Positions 1 through 9,444 of a stretch of DNA of 58,004 nt are shown in pieces. The notes beneath the pieces were generated by a model. The model had not been told where the DNA came from, made no database searches, and was given only the letters and a program-made list of their open reading frames with translations. The position numbers and the translations under genes were made by a program. Position 1 is the first letter of the stretch. Each line of letters starts with the position of its first letter. This DNA comes from Cryomorphaceae bacterium BACL29 MAG-121220-bin8 (lineage in GTDB: Bacteria; Bacteroidota; Bacteroidia; Flavobacteriales; Flavobacteriaceae): NCBI GenBank assembly GCA_905182765.1, contig CAJJCV010000044.1, positions 1 through 58,004 of the forward strand, in the 5' to 3' direction.

Positions 1-1242
1 ATAAAAAACTCTATCCTCTGAAGCTAATTCAAAGTTGTTTATTTCTTCATCAGGACAATACAAACCACTTTTAGCATAATCGAATTTTAGTAACACTTTA
101 TTTTCTTTAATTTCTAAAGATTTGAATACTGGACCCGAAAACTCTACAGTTGATAAACCATAATCTTTATTTAATGCCCAATAAGCAAGCCTTTTACCTA
201 AAATAAATTTCCTTGGTGGATGAATAGAATTTTCATCTCCAACATCAAGCGAAACTGCCATTCCAGTATTGGAAGTATTAAACATTGTATTAAGCTGAGC
301 TTCTCTTAAAAAAGCAGAACTTGATTTATCATTTCCATCATATTTGTAAGGCGAAATTTGAACAAAATAAAATGGAAATGATCCTTGATTCCAAGCTCTT
401 CTCCAGCCCTCTATCATTGAGTTTTTTAATTTAGCATAATTTCTTGCTCTTGAAACATTACTTTCTCCTTGATACCAAATAGCTCCCTTTATTCTAAAGT
501 TAATCAGTGGATTAATCATGGCATTATATAATGACGACGGTTCATCAATAGCTCTATCTCTATGATTTTTTATTTCACTTTTTATAAAATCATTATTTAA
601 AGATTTAGAATCTGTCCAAGCTTCTGCCGGAGTCCCTCCCCATGAGGAATGAATAATAGCAACCGGCACATCTAGAACAGTATTTAAATATTTTGCAAAT
701 GAATAACCCACAGCACTAAAAAAAGGAGAATTTTCTTGATTTGAAACAGACCAATTACCCTCAAAGTCTTCAAGAGGAAATTGACTTGTATTTCTTTCAA
801 CTGTAAAAAATCTTATTTCAGAATTATTGGAATTAGCTATTGCATCATTGGCTCCTAATATTGGCTCGTTTCTATAACCGTTAAGATTCATCTGCATATT
901 GGACTGTCCAGAAGCTAACCAAACCTCCCCCATTAAAATATTAGACATTACAACTCTTTGATTACCAGATTTTATACTGATTTTGTGACTTTTACCAGAT
1001 TTTGGAGTTTTAATGTTTATAATCCATTTTCCATTATCATCACTCTCTGTTATTAAAATTTTTTCATTCCAACTAAGTGTAATTGAAATACTTGATCTTG
1101 ATTTTGACCAGCCCCAAATAGAAACGTTAGAATCTTGTTGTAAAACCATATTGTCATTAAAGATTGATGGCAATTTTAAATTTTGAGAAGCAATCAAATT
1201 GATTGTAAAAAGAGAGATTATTATTAATAAATTATTTTTCAT
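1..1242 (-). CDS. sialate O-acetylesterase, SGNH/SASA family (3' end outside window)
   Basis: This is a probable secreted carbohydrate esterase that removes O-acetyl groups from sialic acids or other acetylated glycans. The first 414 residues are visible and the frame is open to the left edge, so the C-terminus is missing. Residues 1-19 form a signal peptide (MKNNLLIIISLFTINLIAS). A Greek-key-like N-terminal region leads to the nucleophile block ASGQSNM with Ser114, then the conserved WYQGESN block at 257-263, and the Asp/His pair in DENSIHP (D336, H341). These are the hallmarks of the sialate O-acetylesterase (CE20-like) family. The start is the ATG at 1240-1242, and no better upstream start is seen. 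It diverges from the sulfatase with 65 bp between them. Substrate is not determinable from sequence. Confidence 0.9.
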   Translation of the reverse strand, partial: MKNNLLIIISLFTINLIASQNLKLPSIFNDNMVLQQDSNVSIWGWSKSRSSISITLSWNEKILITESDDNGKWIINIKTPKSGKSHKISIKSGNQRVVMSNILMGEVWLASGQSNMQMNLNGYRNEPILGANDAIANSNNSEIRFFTVERNTSQFPLEDFEGNWSVSNQENSPFFSAVGYSFAKYLNTVLDVPVAIIHSSWGGTPAEAWTDSKSLNNDFIKSEIKNHRDRAIDEPSSLYNAMINPLINFRIKGAIWYQGESNVSRARNYAKLKNSMIEGWRRAWNQGSFPFYFVQISPYKYDGNDKSSSAFLREAQLNTMFNTSNTGMAVSLDVGDENSIHPPRKFILGKRLAYWALNKDYGLSTVEFSGPVFKSLEIKENKVLLKFDYAKSGLYCPDEEINNFELASEDRVFY

Positions 1243-1307
1243 TTTGTGAATTTTAATAATATTTAATTTAATAAAAAAAATCTACCTTAGTAATAATCAG
1301 TATCAAA

Positions 1308-2801
1308 ATGATCAAATTAAACTTAAAATTTATTTCATTTTTATTAATTCTCTTATTTTCAGCATGCAATACTGAAAACAAAAAACCTAATGTTATAATT
1401 ATTTATGCTGATGACTTAGGTTTTGGAGATGTTAGCGCATATAATCAAGGCACATTAAATACACCTAATATTGACAGAATAGCAAATGAAGGCATTAAGT
1501 TTACAAATGGACATTCTTCATCTGCAACATGTAGCCCAAGTAGATATGCTTTATTGACGGGATCATATCCCTGGAGAAACTCTAAAGCAAAAATTTCCAC
1601 TGGTGCTTCAATGATCATTAATGTAGATCAAAAAACATTGCCAAAAATGTTTAAAGCAAGTAATTATTCAACTGCTATTGTGGGTAAATGGCATTTAGGA
1701 TTAGGTAATGGTCAAATTAATTATAATTCTAAAATATCACCTGGACCAAACGATGTCGGATTTGACTACTCTTATATTATGCCAGACACTCAAGATAGAG
1801 TTCCAACGGTATATATTGAAGATGGTTATGTAAAAAATTTAGATTCAAATGACCCATTATATGTTAGCTTCAATAAAAACTTTGACAATCAACCAACTGG
1901 GAAAACGAATCCAGAAATGCTAACAATGAAATGGCATCACGGTCACTTTAATTCTATTATTAATGGTATTTCAAGAATTGGATTTATGAAAGGTGGTGAA
2001 AAAGCTCATTGGAGTGATGTTGATATGGCTGATCATTTTTTAAATAAAGCAAAATCATACATAACTCAAAATAAAGACAAGCCTTTTTTCTTATTCTATT
2101 CCATGCAACAGCCTCATGTGCCAAGAACACCACATCCAAGATTTAAAGGAAAATCAGGCATGGGTCCAAGGGGTGATGTGATTATTGAAGCGGATTGGTG
2201 CATTGGAGAACTTTTCAAGACTCTTGATAACGAAAAACTTTTAGAAAACACATTAATTATAATATCAAGTGATAATGGACCTGTTTTAAATGATGGTTAT
2301 TATGATGATGCTGTTGAAAAAATCGGAAATCATACTCCCTCCGGTATTTACAGGGGAGGTAAATACAGTTTATTTGAAGCTGGTACAAGAGTGCCTTTTA
2401 TTTCGTTTTGGAAAGGAGTCACAAAGCCTAAAACATCTGATAAATTAATTTCTCAAATTGATCTTTTCAATTCTTTATCATCAATCATTGAAAGTAAAAT
2501 TAAAACTAGTGACAGTTATGATTTATCTGAACTTTTACTAAAAGGAGATGGAAAAGAAAGGGAAGAACTAATTCTTGAAGCTTCAGGAAAAACTGCTTTA
2601 AAATACCATAACTGGGTCTTAATCCCCCCATATAAAGGAAAAGCTGTAAGTACGTATACTAATGTAGAACTAGGAAGATCTAGCTCATTTCAACTTTATA
2701 ATTTAAAAACAGATCCAAGTCAAAAGATAAATCTAGTAGATCAAGAAAAAGAAAAATTAGCTGAACTTCTTAAGATTTACAATAAGGTTGTTAATGACTA
2801 A
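1308..2801 (+). CDS. type I (S1) sulfatase, predicted lipoprotein
   Basis: The 497-residue protein hydrolyses sulfate esters, probably on an algal or other marine polysaccharide (substrate inferred from lineage only). The N-terminus has a hydrophobic stretch ending in LLFSAC, a lipobox with Cys20, so it is probably exported and lipid-anchored. The formylglycine signature CSPSR begins at Cys75; this Cys needs a maturase that is not in the window. Metal and active-site motifs are ADDLGFGD (34-41), GKWHLG (126-131) and SSDNGP in the second half. The length fits the family. It is divergent from the sialate O-acetylesterase, suggesting joint use on a sulfated, acetylated glycan. Its stop overlaps the stop of rny in a 4-bp CTAA. 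Confidence 0.93.
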   Translation: MIKLNLKFISFLLILLFSACNTENKKPNVIIIYADDLGFGDVSAYNQGTLNTPNIDRIANEGIKFTNGHSSSATCSPSRYALLTGSYPWRNSKAKISTGASMIINVDQKTLPKMFKASNYSTAIVGKWHLGLGNGQINYNSKISPGPNDVGFDYSYIMPDTQDRVPTVYIEDGYVKNLDSNDPLYVSFNKNFDNQPTGKTNPEMLTMKWHHGHFNSIINGISRIGFMKGGEKAHWSDVDMADHFLNKAKSYITQNKDKPFFLFYSMQQPHVPRTPHPRFKGKSGMGPRGDVIIEADWCIGELFKTLDNEKLLENTLIIISSDNGPVLNDGYYDDAVEKIGNHTPSGIYRGGKYSLFEAGTRVPFISFWKGVTKPKTSDKLISQIDLFNSLSSIIESKIKTSDSYDLSELLLKGDGKEREELILEASGKTALKYHNWVLIPPYKGKAVSTYTNVELGRSSSFQLYNLKTDPSQKINLVDQEKEKLAELLKIYNKVVND

Positions 2802-4366
2802 GAAGCTATATTAACAGCTCTTGTTTCACGAATAACAGTTACTTTAACTTGTCCTGGATAAGTCATATCAGTTTGAATTTTTTGTGAAATCTCAAAAGAA
2901 AGTTTAGCAGCATGATCATCAGAAATTTTTTCACTCTCAACCATAACCCTTAATTCACGACCAGCTTGAATAGCATATGCTTTAGTAACTCCTTTAAAAG
3001 AATAAGCAACATCTTCCATTTCTTTTAACCTCTCAATATAACTATCTAAAACCTGTCTTCTTGCTCCAGGTCTAGCTCCAGAAATAGCATCACATACTTG
3101 AACAATAGGCGAAATTAAATTATTCATTTCTATTTCATCGTGGTGAGCTCCAATAGCATTACAAACATCTGGTTTTTCTCCAAATTTTTCTGCCCATTGC
3201 ATTCCTAGCAAAGCGTGAGGGGTTTCAGTTTCTTCCTCTGGAACCTTTCCTATGTCATGTAAAAGTCCTGCTCTTTTAGCAATTTTAGGATTCAAACCTA
3301 ATTCAGAAGACATAATTCCGCAAAGTTTAGCGACTTCTCTAGAGTGTTGTAAAAGGTTTTGACCATAAGAAGATCTGTATTTCATTCTACCTACAGCCTT
3401 AATAAGTGCAGGATTCAATCCATGAATTCCTAAATCAATTACTGTTCTTTTACCAACCTCAATAATTTCGTTTTCAATTTCGTTTTGTGTTTTCTTTACA
3501 ACTTCTTCAATTCTAGCAGGATGAATTCTTCCATCAGTAACTAATTTATGTAAAGAAAGTCTAGCAACTTCTCTTCTTACTGAGTCAAAACATGATAAAA
3601 TTATCGCTTCAGGTGTGTCATCTACTATTATTTCAACTCCGGTAGCTGATTCTATAGCTCTAATGTTTCGACCTTCTCTACCGATAATCCTTCCTTTTAC
3701 ATCATCAGATTCAATATTAAAAACTGAAACACAATTATCTATAGCTTCTTCAGTTCCAACTCTTTGGATCGTATTAATAACTATTTTTTTTGCCTCTTGC
3801 CTAGCAGAAAGCTTAGCATCTTCAATAATATTTTGAGTAAGCTCCAGGGCTTCAGATTTAGCTTCTTCTTTTAGTGATTCAACTAATTCTTTTTTAGCAT
3901 CATTAGCAGACATACTAGATAATTTTTCAAGTTTTTCAACCTGCTCTTTATGTAGTTTATTAACCTGCTCACTTTCCTTGTCAAGAAGCTCAAGTTTTTT
4001 ATCAAAAGAAGACATCTTGTCATTTAAGCTTTGATTATTCTTTTTATTAATAGAGAGTTCATTTGATACTTGAGACTCTTTGTCTTTAATTCTTTTTTGA
4101 ACGTCAGTAAGATTTTTTTCTCTATTTAAAATATGCTTTTCATGCTCAGATTTTAGTTCTAAAAACTTTTCTTTTGCCTGAAAGATTTTATCTTTCTTAA
4201 TATTTTCCCCTTCAATTGATGCAGATTTTAAAATATTTTCAGCTTCTTTTTTTGCGTTTTCAAATGATTTAGTTATTGATGTTTTTTCTAAAAATTTAGA
4301 AATAACAAAACCTATAGCTAACCCTAGAACAATAAGAACAAAATTGATTATTGTAAAATATTCCAT
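2798..4366 (-). CDS. rny: ribonuclease Y
   Basis: Membrane-anchored endoribonuclease that starts mRNA decay. The 522 residues are laid out as in the family: one N-terminal transmembrane helix (about 5-24), a long charged coiled coil (about 30-200), a KH RNA-binding domain with [11 protein letters not shown] (225-235), and an HD phosphohydrolase domain with HSREVAK (341-347) and the metal-binding His370-Asp371 in LLHDIGK. It is the last gene of the minus-strand group coiled-coil protein, zapA, 6S RNA, rny. The 6S RNA and its T-run lie between zapA and rny, so rny may depend on read-through or on its own weak promoter. Confidence 0.97.
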   Translation of the reverse strand: MEYFTIINFVLIVLGLAIGFVISKFLEKTSITKSFENAKKEAENILKSASIEGENIKKDKIFQAKEKFLELKSEHEKHILNREKNLTDVQKRIKDKESQVSNELSINKKNNQSLNDKMSSFDKKLELLDKESEQVNKLHKEQVEKLEKLSSMSANDAKKELVESLKEEAKSEALELTQNIIEDAKLSARQEAKKIVINTIQRVGTEEAIDNCVSVFNIESDDVKGRIIGREGRNIRAIESATGVEIIVDDTPEAIILSCFDSVRREVARLSLHKLVTDGRIHPARIEEVVKKTQNEIENEIIEVGKRTVIDLGIHGLNPALIKAVGRMKYRSSYGQNLLQHSREVAKLCGIMSSELGLNPKIAKRAGLLHDIGKVPEEETETPHALLGMQWAEKFGEKPDVCNAIGAHHDEIEMNNLISPIVQVCDAISGARPGARRQVLDSYIERLKEMEDVAYSFKGVTKAYAIQAGRELRVMVESEKISDDHAAKLSFEISQKIQTDMTYPGQVKVTVIRETRAVNIAS

Positions 4367-4396
4367 AATAATTATTTTATTTAGATTAAAAAAAAA

Positions 4397-4547
4397 GCCT
4401 ACATCATGAGGTTTTGTATAAACTCTTGTAAGACAAGATTAAGGCTAACTAACTGATCAAGGATCCTGTAAGGGCATGCTTTAGCAGAATAGACTCACCT
4501 TTTATAAAAAAATTCGCGTTGAGTTTATCAAAAAAATTGATGTAGGC
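4397..4547 (-). ncRNA. ssrS: 6S RNA, 6S-Flavo-like
   Basis: About 151 nt between zapA and rny, read on the minus strand. A perfect 10-bp outer stem pairs GCCTACATCA (4538-4547) with TGATGTAGGC (4397-4406). A second helix pairs 4521-4527 with 4419-4425 (TAAACTC with GAGTTTA), and a small hairpin lies at 4425-4437. The closing stem is followed on the minus strand by nine T residues (4388-4396), which fits a rho-independent 3' end. A long rod with an unpaired middle is the 6S shape that mimics an open promoter and sequesters RNA polymerase. From memory, 6S-Flavo RNAs sit beside zapA in flavobacteria. The assignment rests on position and fold, without a covariance-model search. Confidence 0.8.
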
Positions 4548-4575
4548 AATAATGTATTTTATTTAAATGAACGTA

Positions 4576-4860
4576 CTAGAGGTCAATAATTTCTTGAACA
4601 GATTTATTAATCTTTTCTAATCTTTTATTTACCTCTTCATTAATTTTAGCTTCAGAAATATTTTCTTGTTCAGTTTGAGTCGCTAATTGAAGAGCACACA
4701 TTGCTAAAACATCTTGCTTGTCCTTAACAGCATAATTTTCTTCAAAATGTTTAATCATAATATCAATTTTTTTTGATGCAACTCTTAGTCCTTCTTCTTG
4801 CTCCACGGGGACATTAAGAGGGTAAACTCTATTAGCAATTGTTAATTTAATTTTTTGCAT
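4576..4860 (-). CDS. zapA: cell division protein ZapA
   Basis: A 94-residue cytoplasmic protein that binds and bundles FtsZ at the division site. The N-terminal half (MQKIKLTIANRVYPLNVP..EEGLRVASKKID) is the ZapA beta-beta-alpha head that contacts FtsZ. The second half is a heptad-rich helix (about 55-90) that forms the dimer coiled coil. The size matches the family. It follows the small coiled-coil gene by 9 nt and precedes the 6S RNA, a conserved Bacteroidota order, so both are probably transcribed from the promoter at 5178-5209. Confidence 0.93.
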   Translation of the reverse strand: MQKIKLTIANRVYPLNVPVEQEEGLRVASKKIDIMIKHFEENYAVKDKQDVLAMCALQLATQTEQENISEAKINEEVNKRLEKINKSVQEIIDL

Positions 4861-4869
4861 TTAATAGAT

Positions 4870-5157
4870 TTATGAACTTAAACTTAATATACATTTATCC
4901 AACTCTTTGATAAGATTATTAATCTTCAGCTTTGTTAATGATTTATCATCACTACCTAAGAAAGTATTTGCAATTTTTAAGGAATGATACTTATCTTTCC
5001 ATTCTTTTAACTGATTTTTTTGTTTAAGCAAAGATTCATCTTTCAATCTTAAATCTTTACTAAATTCCAAATTCTCATCTCTTAATTTATTTATTAAAGA
5101 TTTTAAATTAGACAAATTAGCTTCTAAAAGAACAATATTTTCAATTGACTCAGACAT
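4870..5157 (-). CDS. small coiled-coil protein, candidate division partner of ZapA
   Basis: A 95-residue protein with no enzyme motif and no signal peptide. Residues 5-65 are a nearly continuous charged coiled coil (LEANLSNLKSLINKLRDENL and onward), followed by a short linker and a helical tail (about 75-95). It is the first gene of the operon with zapA, 9 nt apart. Size, coiled coil and position recall ZapB-like proteins that bridge ZapA to other division components, but there is no sequence proof of homology. The functional link is inferred from the operon only. A real gene is supported by its canonical promoter and the tight spacing. Confidence 0.8.
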   Translation of the reverse strand: MSESIENIVLLEANLSNLKSLINKLRDENLEFSKDLRLKDESLLKQKNQLKEWKDKYHSLKIANTFLGSDDKSLTKLKINNLIKELDKCILSLSS

Positions 5158-5177
5158 TAAAACAATACTATCTTACC

Positions 5178-5209
5178 CAAATTTAGTGTTACTAATACTC
5201 TAAAACAAA
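5178..5209 (-). promoter_or_regulatory. promoter of the coiled-coil/zapA/6S/rny operon
   Basis: On the minus strand, TTTG (5206-5209), a 20-nt spacer, then TAAATTTG (5178-5185). This matches the Bacteroidota consensus TTTG / TAnnTTTG exactly. A transcript would start near 5172, leaving about 15 nt before the ATG at 5157. Confidence 0.75.
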
Positions 5210-5292
5210 TAAGTACTTATATTTTAAAAATCTTAAAATTATTTTTAGTAATATTAAACATTAAATAAATATAATTCGTCACTAAAAAAATA

Positions 5293-6963
5293 ATGAAAAA
5301 ATTAATAATTCTATTTTTATTTATTTCAATAAACTTAAATTCACAAACAAATTTCCCTAAAGACTATTTCTCAAATCCATTAGAAATAGAATTAATTTTA
5401 AACGGAAATTTTGGTGAATCGAGACCTAGTCACTTTCATTCAGGCATTGATATTAAAACACAATTTAAAGAAGGTCTAAATGTGTTTAGTTCGGCTGAGG
5501 GATACGTAAGTAGAATAAGCATCAAACATGGAGGATTTGGAAAAGCACTATACATTAATCACCCAAACGGATACACAACAGTTTATGCACATTTGAAAAA
5601 ATTTAATAAGAAAATTGAAGATTACATTAAGAAAATTCAATACAATAAGAAATCTTATCAAATTGAACATTACTTAAAAAAAGATGTAATAAGAATATTG
5701 AAAAATGAAAATATTGGAAGTTCAGGAAATACAGGTTCTTCTTTTGGCCCTCACCTACATTACGAAACAAGATTAACAAAAAATCAAAAAGCAATTAACC
5801 CACAATTATTTGGAATTGATATAAAAGACAGTAGAAGACCAATAATAAATTCAGTGTTTTTATACAAACTTGATAGTCTTAATAAAATTAGCGAACCAAT
5901 TAAGTTAAAAATTAACAAAATTAATGACAGTATTTACCAATCAGAAAAAGTCACAGCTAATGGAACTATCGGATTTGGTGTAAACGGTTTTGATAGACAA
6001 GATTTAGCAAATAATAAAAACGGGATATACAAATACTCTACTGTTTATGACAATAAAAAAAACATTGAATTCAACTTTAATTCATTTTTTTTCGAAGAGT
6101 CAATAAAAATCAAAACATTAATTGATTACAAATATTATATTCAAAATAAATCAAGAATAGTAAAATTATTTAAAGATCATGGTAATAATTTGAGTATTTA
6201 TTCAAATAATAAATCAGGATATATTAATGTAGAAAACGATATTTCTTTATATCAAATCACCCTCACTGATTTAAAGGGAAATAAATCCACTATTAAAATT
6301 CCGATAATAAAAGGTGAAATAATAAAGAGTCCATTAAAAAAAGTCAACTCAACAGTTTTAAACACTTCGTTAAACAATAAACTTGATTACAATTTTGAAT
6401 TTGAAAATGCTGAAATAAAAATAGCTAAAAATACTTTTCTTAAGAATGTTAAATTAAATATAGATACATCAATTGATTCGATTAAAATAATAAATCCTGA
6501 AATAGCTGTTTTTAAAAACATTAAAATAAGTTTTTTAAATAAAGAAAAAAGAAAAGGCAATTATTTAGCTTTAAAAGATAATAATGGAAACGAATCATTT
6601 GCAACAGCAAAACTAAATAGTAAAAATTATTTTTATCATAAAACTAAATCTTTAGGAACATATTTTATAAAAAACGACAGTTTGCTCCCTGTAATAGAAT
6701 TGAAAAACTTCAAAAACAATGATTGGATTACAAATAAAAATTCTATAAAAATTAAAATTTTAGATAAAGAAACAGGTGTTAAAAACTATAATGTAAAAAT
6801 TAATGGAAAATGGATGCTGTTTGAATATGAATATAAAAGAAATGAACTTTTTTACAAGTTTGATTCATATTTTATAAACAAAAAAAAGAATTTAATTGAA
6901 GTTTCTGTTGAGGATATGGCTGGAAATAAATCTCAAAAGAATTTTATATTTTATAGAAACTAA
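5293..6963 (+). CDS. M23 family metallopeptidase, secreted
   Basis: Probable periplasmic zinc endopeptidase (or LytM-like regulator) acting on peptidoglycan cross-links. Residues 1-18 are a signal peptide (MKKLIILFLFISINLNSQ). The LytM domain is near the N-terminus (about 40-165) with the complete zinc set: HSGID (His49, Asp53), YAH (His100) and PHLHYE (His154, His156). Because all these residues are present, it is probably catalytic. The remaining 390 residues are beta-rich and include Ig-like segments, with no family I can name; such tails are common in flavobacterial M23 proteins. It converges on the cysteine desulfurase gene with a 4-bp CTAA stop overlap. Confidence 0.92.
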   Translation: MKKLIILFLFISINLNSQTNFPKDYFSNPLEIELILNGNFGESRPSHFHSGIDIKTQFKEGLNVFSSAEGYVSRISIKHGGFGKALYINHPNGYTTVYAHLKKFNKKIEDYIKKIQYNKKSYQIEHYLKKDVIRILKNENIGSSGNTGSSFGPHLHYETRLTKNQKAINPQLFGIDIKDSRRPIINSVFLYKLDSLNKISEPIKLKINKINDSIYQSEKVTANGTIGFGVNGFDRQDLANNKNGIYKYSTVYDNKKNIEFNFNSFFFEESIKIKTLIDYKYYIQNKSRIVKLFKDHGNNLSIYSNNKSGYINVENDISLYQITLTDLKGNKSTIKIPIIKGEIIKSPLKKVNSTVLNTSLNNKLDYNFEFENAEIKIAKNTFLKNVKLNIDTSIDSIKIINPEIAVFKNIKISFLNKEKRKGNYLALKDNNGNESFATAKLNSKNYFYHKTKSLGTYFIKNDSLLPVIELKNFKNNDWITNKNSIKIKILDKETGVKNYNVKINGKWMLFEYEYKRNELFYKFDSYFINKKKNLIEVSVEDMAGNKSQKNFIFYRN

Positions 6964-8120
6964 TTTGAGTTTACAAAATCACTCAAAACTTCTACTACTT
7001 TGTCAATTTCAGTTTTATTATTGTATTTAGAAAACGAAAACCGTAAAGACGGCTTTTGTAAATCTGAGTCCTTCAATATGGAGTTCAAAACATGTGACCC
7101 AACACTACTACCAGACTGGCAAGCACTTCCTCTAGAACATGCAATTCCTTTTAAATCTAAATTAAATTCTAGAAGAATCGACTTGTCTTTTGAAACAGGA
7201 AGACAAATATTTAAAATGGAATAGGTACTGTCATGATTATTTACACAACTCCCATTGAACTTTAAATCAGGTATAGAATTAGTTATTTTCTTAATGAAAT
7301 ATGTTTTTAAATCTAAAATATAGTTTTTGTTTTTTTCAAAACTATTATAGGAATCTATAAAAGCTAACTCCATTCCGCATATATTATGAACTGATTCAGT
7401 TCCTGCCCTCAAACCTCTTTCTTGATTTCCTCCAATTAAAAGAGGATTCAATTTTAATTTCTTATTAATATAAACAAAACCGATTCCTTTTGGACCATGA
7501 AATTTGTGTGCAGATCCTACTATGAAATCAATATTAATTTTTGATAAATCAAATCTATATTTTCCTATTGACTGAACAGTGTCAGAATGAAAAAAAGCAT
7601 CATATTTTTTACAAATATCTCCAACTATTGATAAATCTAAAACGGAACCAATTTCATTATTTACATGCATTAAGCTGACAAGTGTTTTTTGATTATTACT
7701 TTTTAAAACTTGATCTAAGTCATCATAATCTATTAATCCATTTGATTTGACTTTTACATATTCAACATTGACAGATTCTGTTGATTCCAGAAATTTAACA
7801 ACGTTTAATACTGCTTTATGTTCAATTTTTGAGGTTAGAATTCTTTTGACTCCAAGATCTCTAACAGCAGAAATTAAAATTAGATTATCAGACTCTGTTC
7901 CACATGACGTGAAAAATATTTCGGCAGGTAAAACATTAAATTCTTTTGCAATTGATTTTCTTGCTTTTTCTATTAGAGTTCTAGATGACCTTCCAAAACT
8001 ATGAGTTGAATTAGGATTCCCATAGTGATTAGACATTATACTATTCATCAAATCAATTACTGATTGATCAATTTGTGTAGTAGCAGCATTATCAAAGTAT
8101 ATGTTATTCACTTGTTTCAA
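6960..8120 (-). CDS. cysteine desulfurase, NifS/IscS family
   Basis: PLP enzyme that converts cysteine to alanine and delivers persulfide sulfur for Fe-S clusters or tRNA thiolation. The 386 residues begin with the typical YFDNAATT block. The PLP lysine is Lys206 in [11 protein letters not shown], and the catalytic cysteine is Cys334 in [10 protein letters not shown], followed by the VL motif of the IscS/NifS group. It overlaps the upstream ornithine aminotransferase gene by 17 nt, indicating co-transcription. It could supply sulfur to MnmA, which is encoded elsewhere in the window, but that link is only inference. Confidence 0.93.
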   Translation of the reverse strand: MKQVNNIYFDNAATTQIDQSVIDLMNSIMSNHYGNPNSTHSFGRSSRTLIEKARKSIAKEFNVLPAEIFFTSCGTESDNLILISAVRDLGVKRILTSKIEHKAVLNVVKFLESTESVNVEYVKVKSNGLIDYDDLDQVLKSNNQKTLVSLMHVNNEIGSVLDLSIVGDICKKYDAFFHSDTVQSIGKYRFDLSKINIDFIVGSAHKFHGPKGIGFVYINKKLKLNPLLIGGNQERGLRAGTESVHNICGMELAFIDSYNSFEKNKNYILDLKTYFIKKITNSIPDLKFNGSCVNNHDSTYSILNICLPVSKDKSILLEFNLDLKGIACSRGSACQSGSSVGSHVLNSILKDSDLQKPSLRFSFSKYNNKTEIDKVVEVLSDFVNSN

Positions 8121-9342
8121 ATTCTTTTAAAGACTTCGCTATAATATCAACAGCAACATCAATTTCTGTTTTATTAATTGTAAGTGGAGGTGCAAATCTA
8201 ATAATATTTCCATGAGTAGGTTTTGCCAATAAACCATTATCTCTTAATTTTAAACATATTTTCCATGCCGTATCACTTTCTTCATGATCATCAATAACAA
8301 TTGCATTTAGAAGACCTTTCCCCCTAACTAATTTAACAATATTACTACTTAAAATGTATTCATTTAATTTTAACCTAAAATAATTTCCCATTTCAAATGA
8401 ATTTTCACATAATTTTTCGTCTTTCACTACTTTTAAAGCAGCTATAGCAACTTTACACCCTAAAGGATTTCCACCATAAGTAGAGCCATGTTCGCCAGGC
8501 TTAATGGTTAGCATGATTTCATTTGATGCTAAAACAGCAGAAACAGGAAACACCCCTCCTGATAAAGCTTTACCTAAAATTAAAATATCAGGTTTAAAAC
8601 CATGATGATCACAGCATATCATTTTTCCTGTTCTAGCTATACCGGTTTGAACTTCATCAGCTATAAATAAAACGTTATTTTTTTTACAAAGATTAAACGC
8701 ATCAAGAAGATAATTATCATCCGGAACAACAACTCCTGCTTCCCCTTGAATTGGTTCAACCATAAAAGCTGCTACATTAGGGTCTTTTAAAGAGTTTTCT
8801 AAAGCATCTAAATCATTATAAGGAATTATTTCATACCCAGGCATAAAAGGACCAAAATTGGTAGTACTCAACGGATCGTTAGAAGAAGAAATAGCGGCTA
8901 AAGTTCTTCCCCAAAAGTTTCCAGTAACAAAAATAATTTTAGCACTATTTTTAGGAACACCTTTTTTTTCATAAGCCCATTTTCTAGCTAATTTTACAGC
9001 AGTTTCTCCTCCTTCAACTCCTGTGTTCATTGGAAGAACTCTATCGTAACCAAAGTAGTTAGTAATAAATTTCTGATATTCTCCTAATACATTATTGTGA
9101 AAAGCTCTTGATGTTAAGGTTAATTTTGAAGATTGCTCTATTAACGCTTCATTGATTTTTGGATGACAATGGCCTTGATTAACTGCTGAATAAGCAGACA
9201 AAAAATCAAAATACTTTTTATTGTTCACATCCCATACATAAATACCCTCCCCTCTTTCCAAAACAACTGGAAGAGGATGGTAGTTATGAGCTCCATGATT
9301 ATTTTCAAGCTCAATAAAATAACTAGAATTATCTTTTGTCAT
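8104..9342 (-). CDS. rocD: ornithine--oxo-acid aminotransferase
   Basis: PLP-dependent class III aminotransferase that converts ornithine and 2-oxoglutarate to glutamate semialdehyde and glutamate, linking arginine and proline metabolism. The 412-residue protein has the rocD-type N-terminus ([20 protein letters not shown]), [15 protein letters not shown] (226-240) and the PLP lysine Lys258 in [10 protein letters not shown] use the ATG at 9340-9342. A frame extension to a TTG at 9351 adds only three residues and is less likely. The gene overlaps the downstream cysteine desulfurase. About 100 bp separate it from the divergent RNA methyltransferase gene. Confidence 0.94.
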   Translation of the reverse strand: MTKDNSSYFIELENNHGAHNYHPLPVVLERGEGIYVWDVNNKKYFDFLSAYSAVNQGHCHPKINEALIEQSSKLTLTSRAFHNNVLGEYQKFITNYFGYDRVLPMNTGVEGGETAVKLARKWAYEKKGVPKNSAKIIFVTGNFWGRTLAAISSSNDPLSTTNFGPFMPGYEIIPYNDLDALENSLKDPNVAAFMVEPIQGEAGVVVPDDNYLLDAFNLCKKNNVLFIADEVQTGIARTGKMICCDHHGFKPDILILGKALSGGVFPVSAVLASNEIMLTIKPGEHGSTYGGNPLGCKVAIAALKVVKDEKLCENSFEMGNYFRLKLNEYILSSNIVKLVRGKGLLNAIVIDDHEESDTAWKICLKLRDNGLLAKPTHGNIIRFAPPLTINKTEIDVAVDIIAKSLKEFETSE

Positions 9343-9444
9343 ACAAACCAAATTATGTTAATATTAATTAAGAATATTACAAAACTAAACAATAATAGAT
9401 CTAAATTATTGTTTTAATTTTAAATAATAAATTATATATATATT

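Noticed and set aside
3615-3836. Open frame antisense to rny, and similar 60-140 codon frames antisense to or inside other genes
   Set aside because: They lie wholly in the shadow of genes with clear family motifs, and show no protein-like motif of their own.
5210-5292. Possible tRNA or small RNA upstream of the M23 gene
   Set aside because: No cloverleaf or hairpin is seen, only AT-rich promoter-like DNA.
9343-9351. TTG start three codons upstream for rocD
   Set aside because: The ATG at 9340-9342 fits the family N-terminus and is a stronger start codon.
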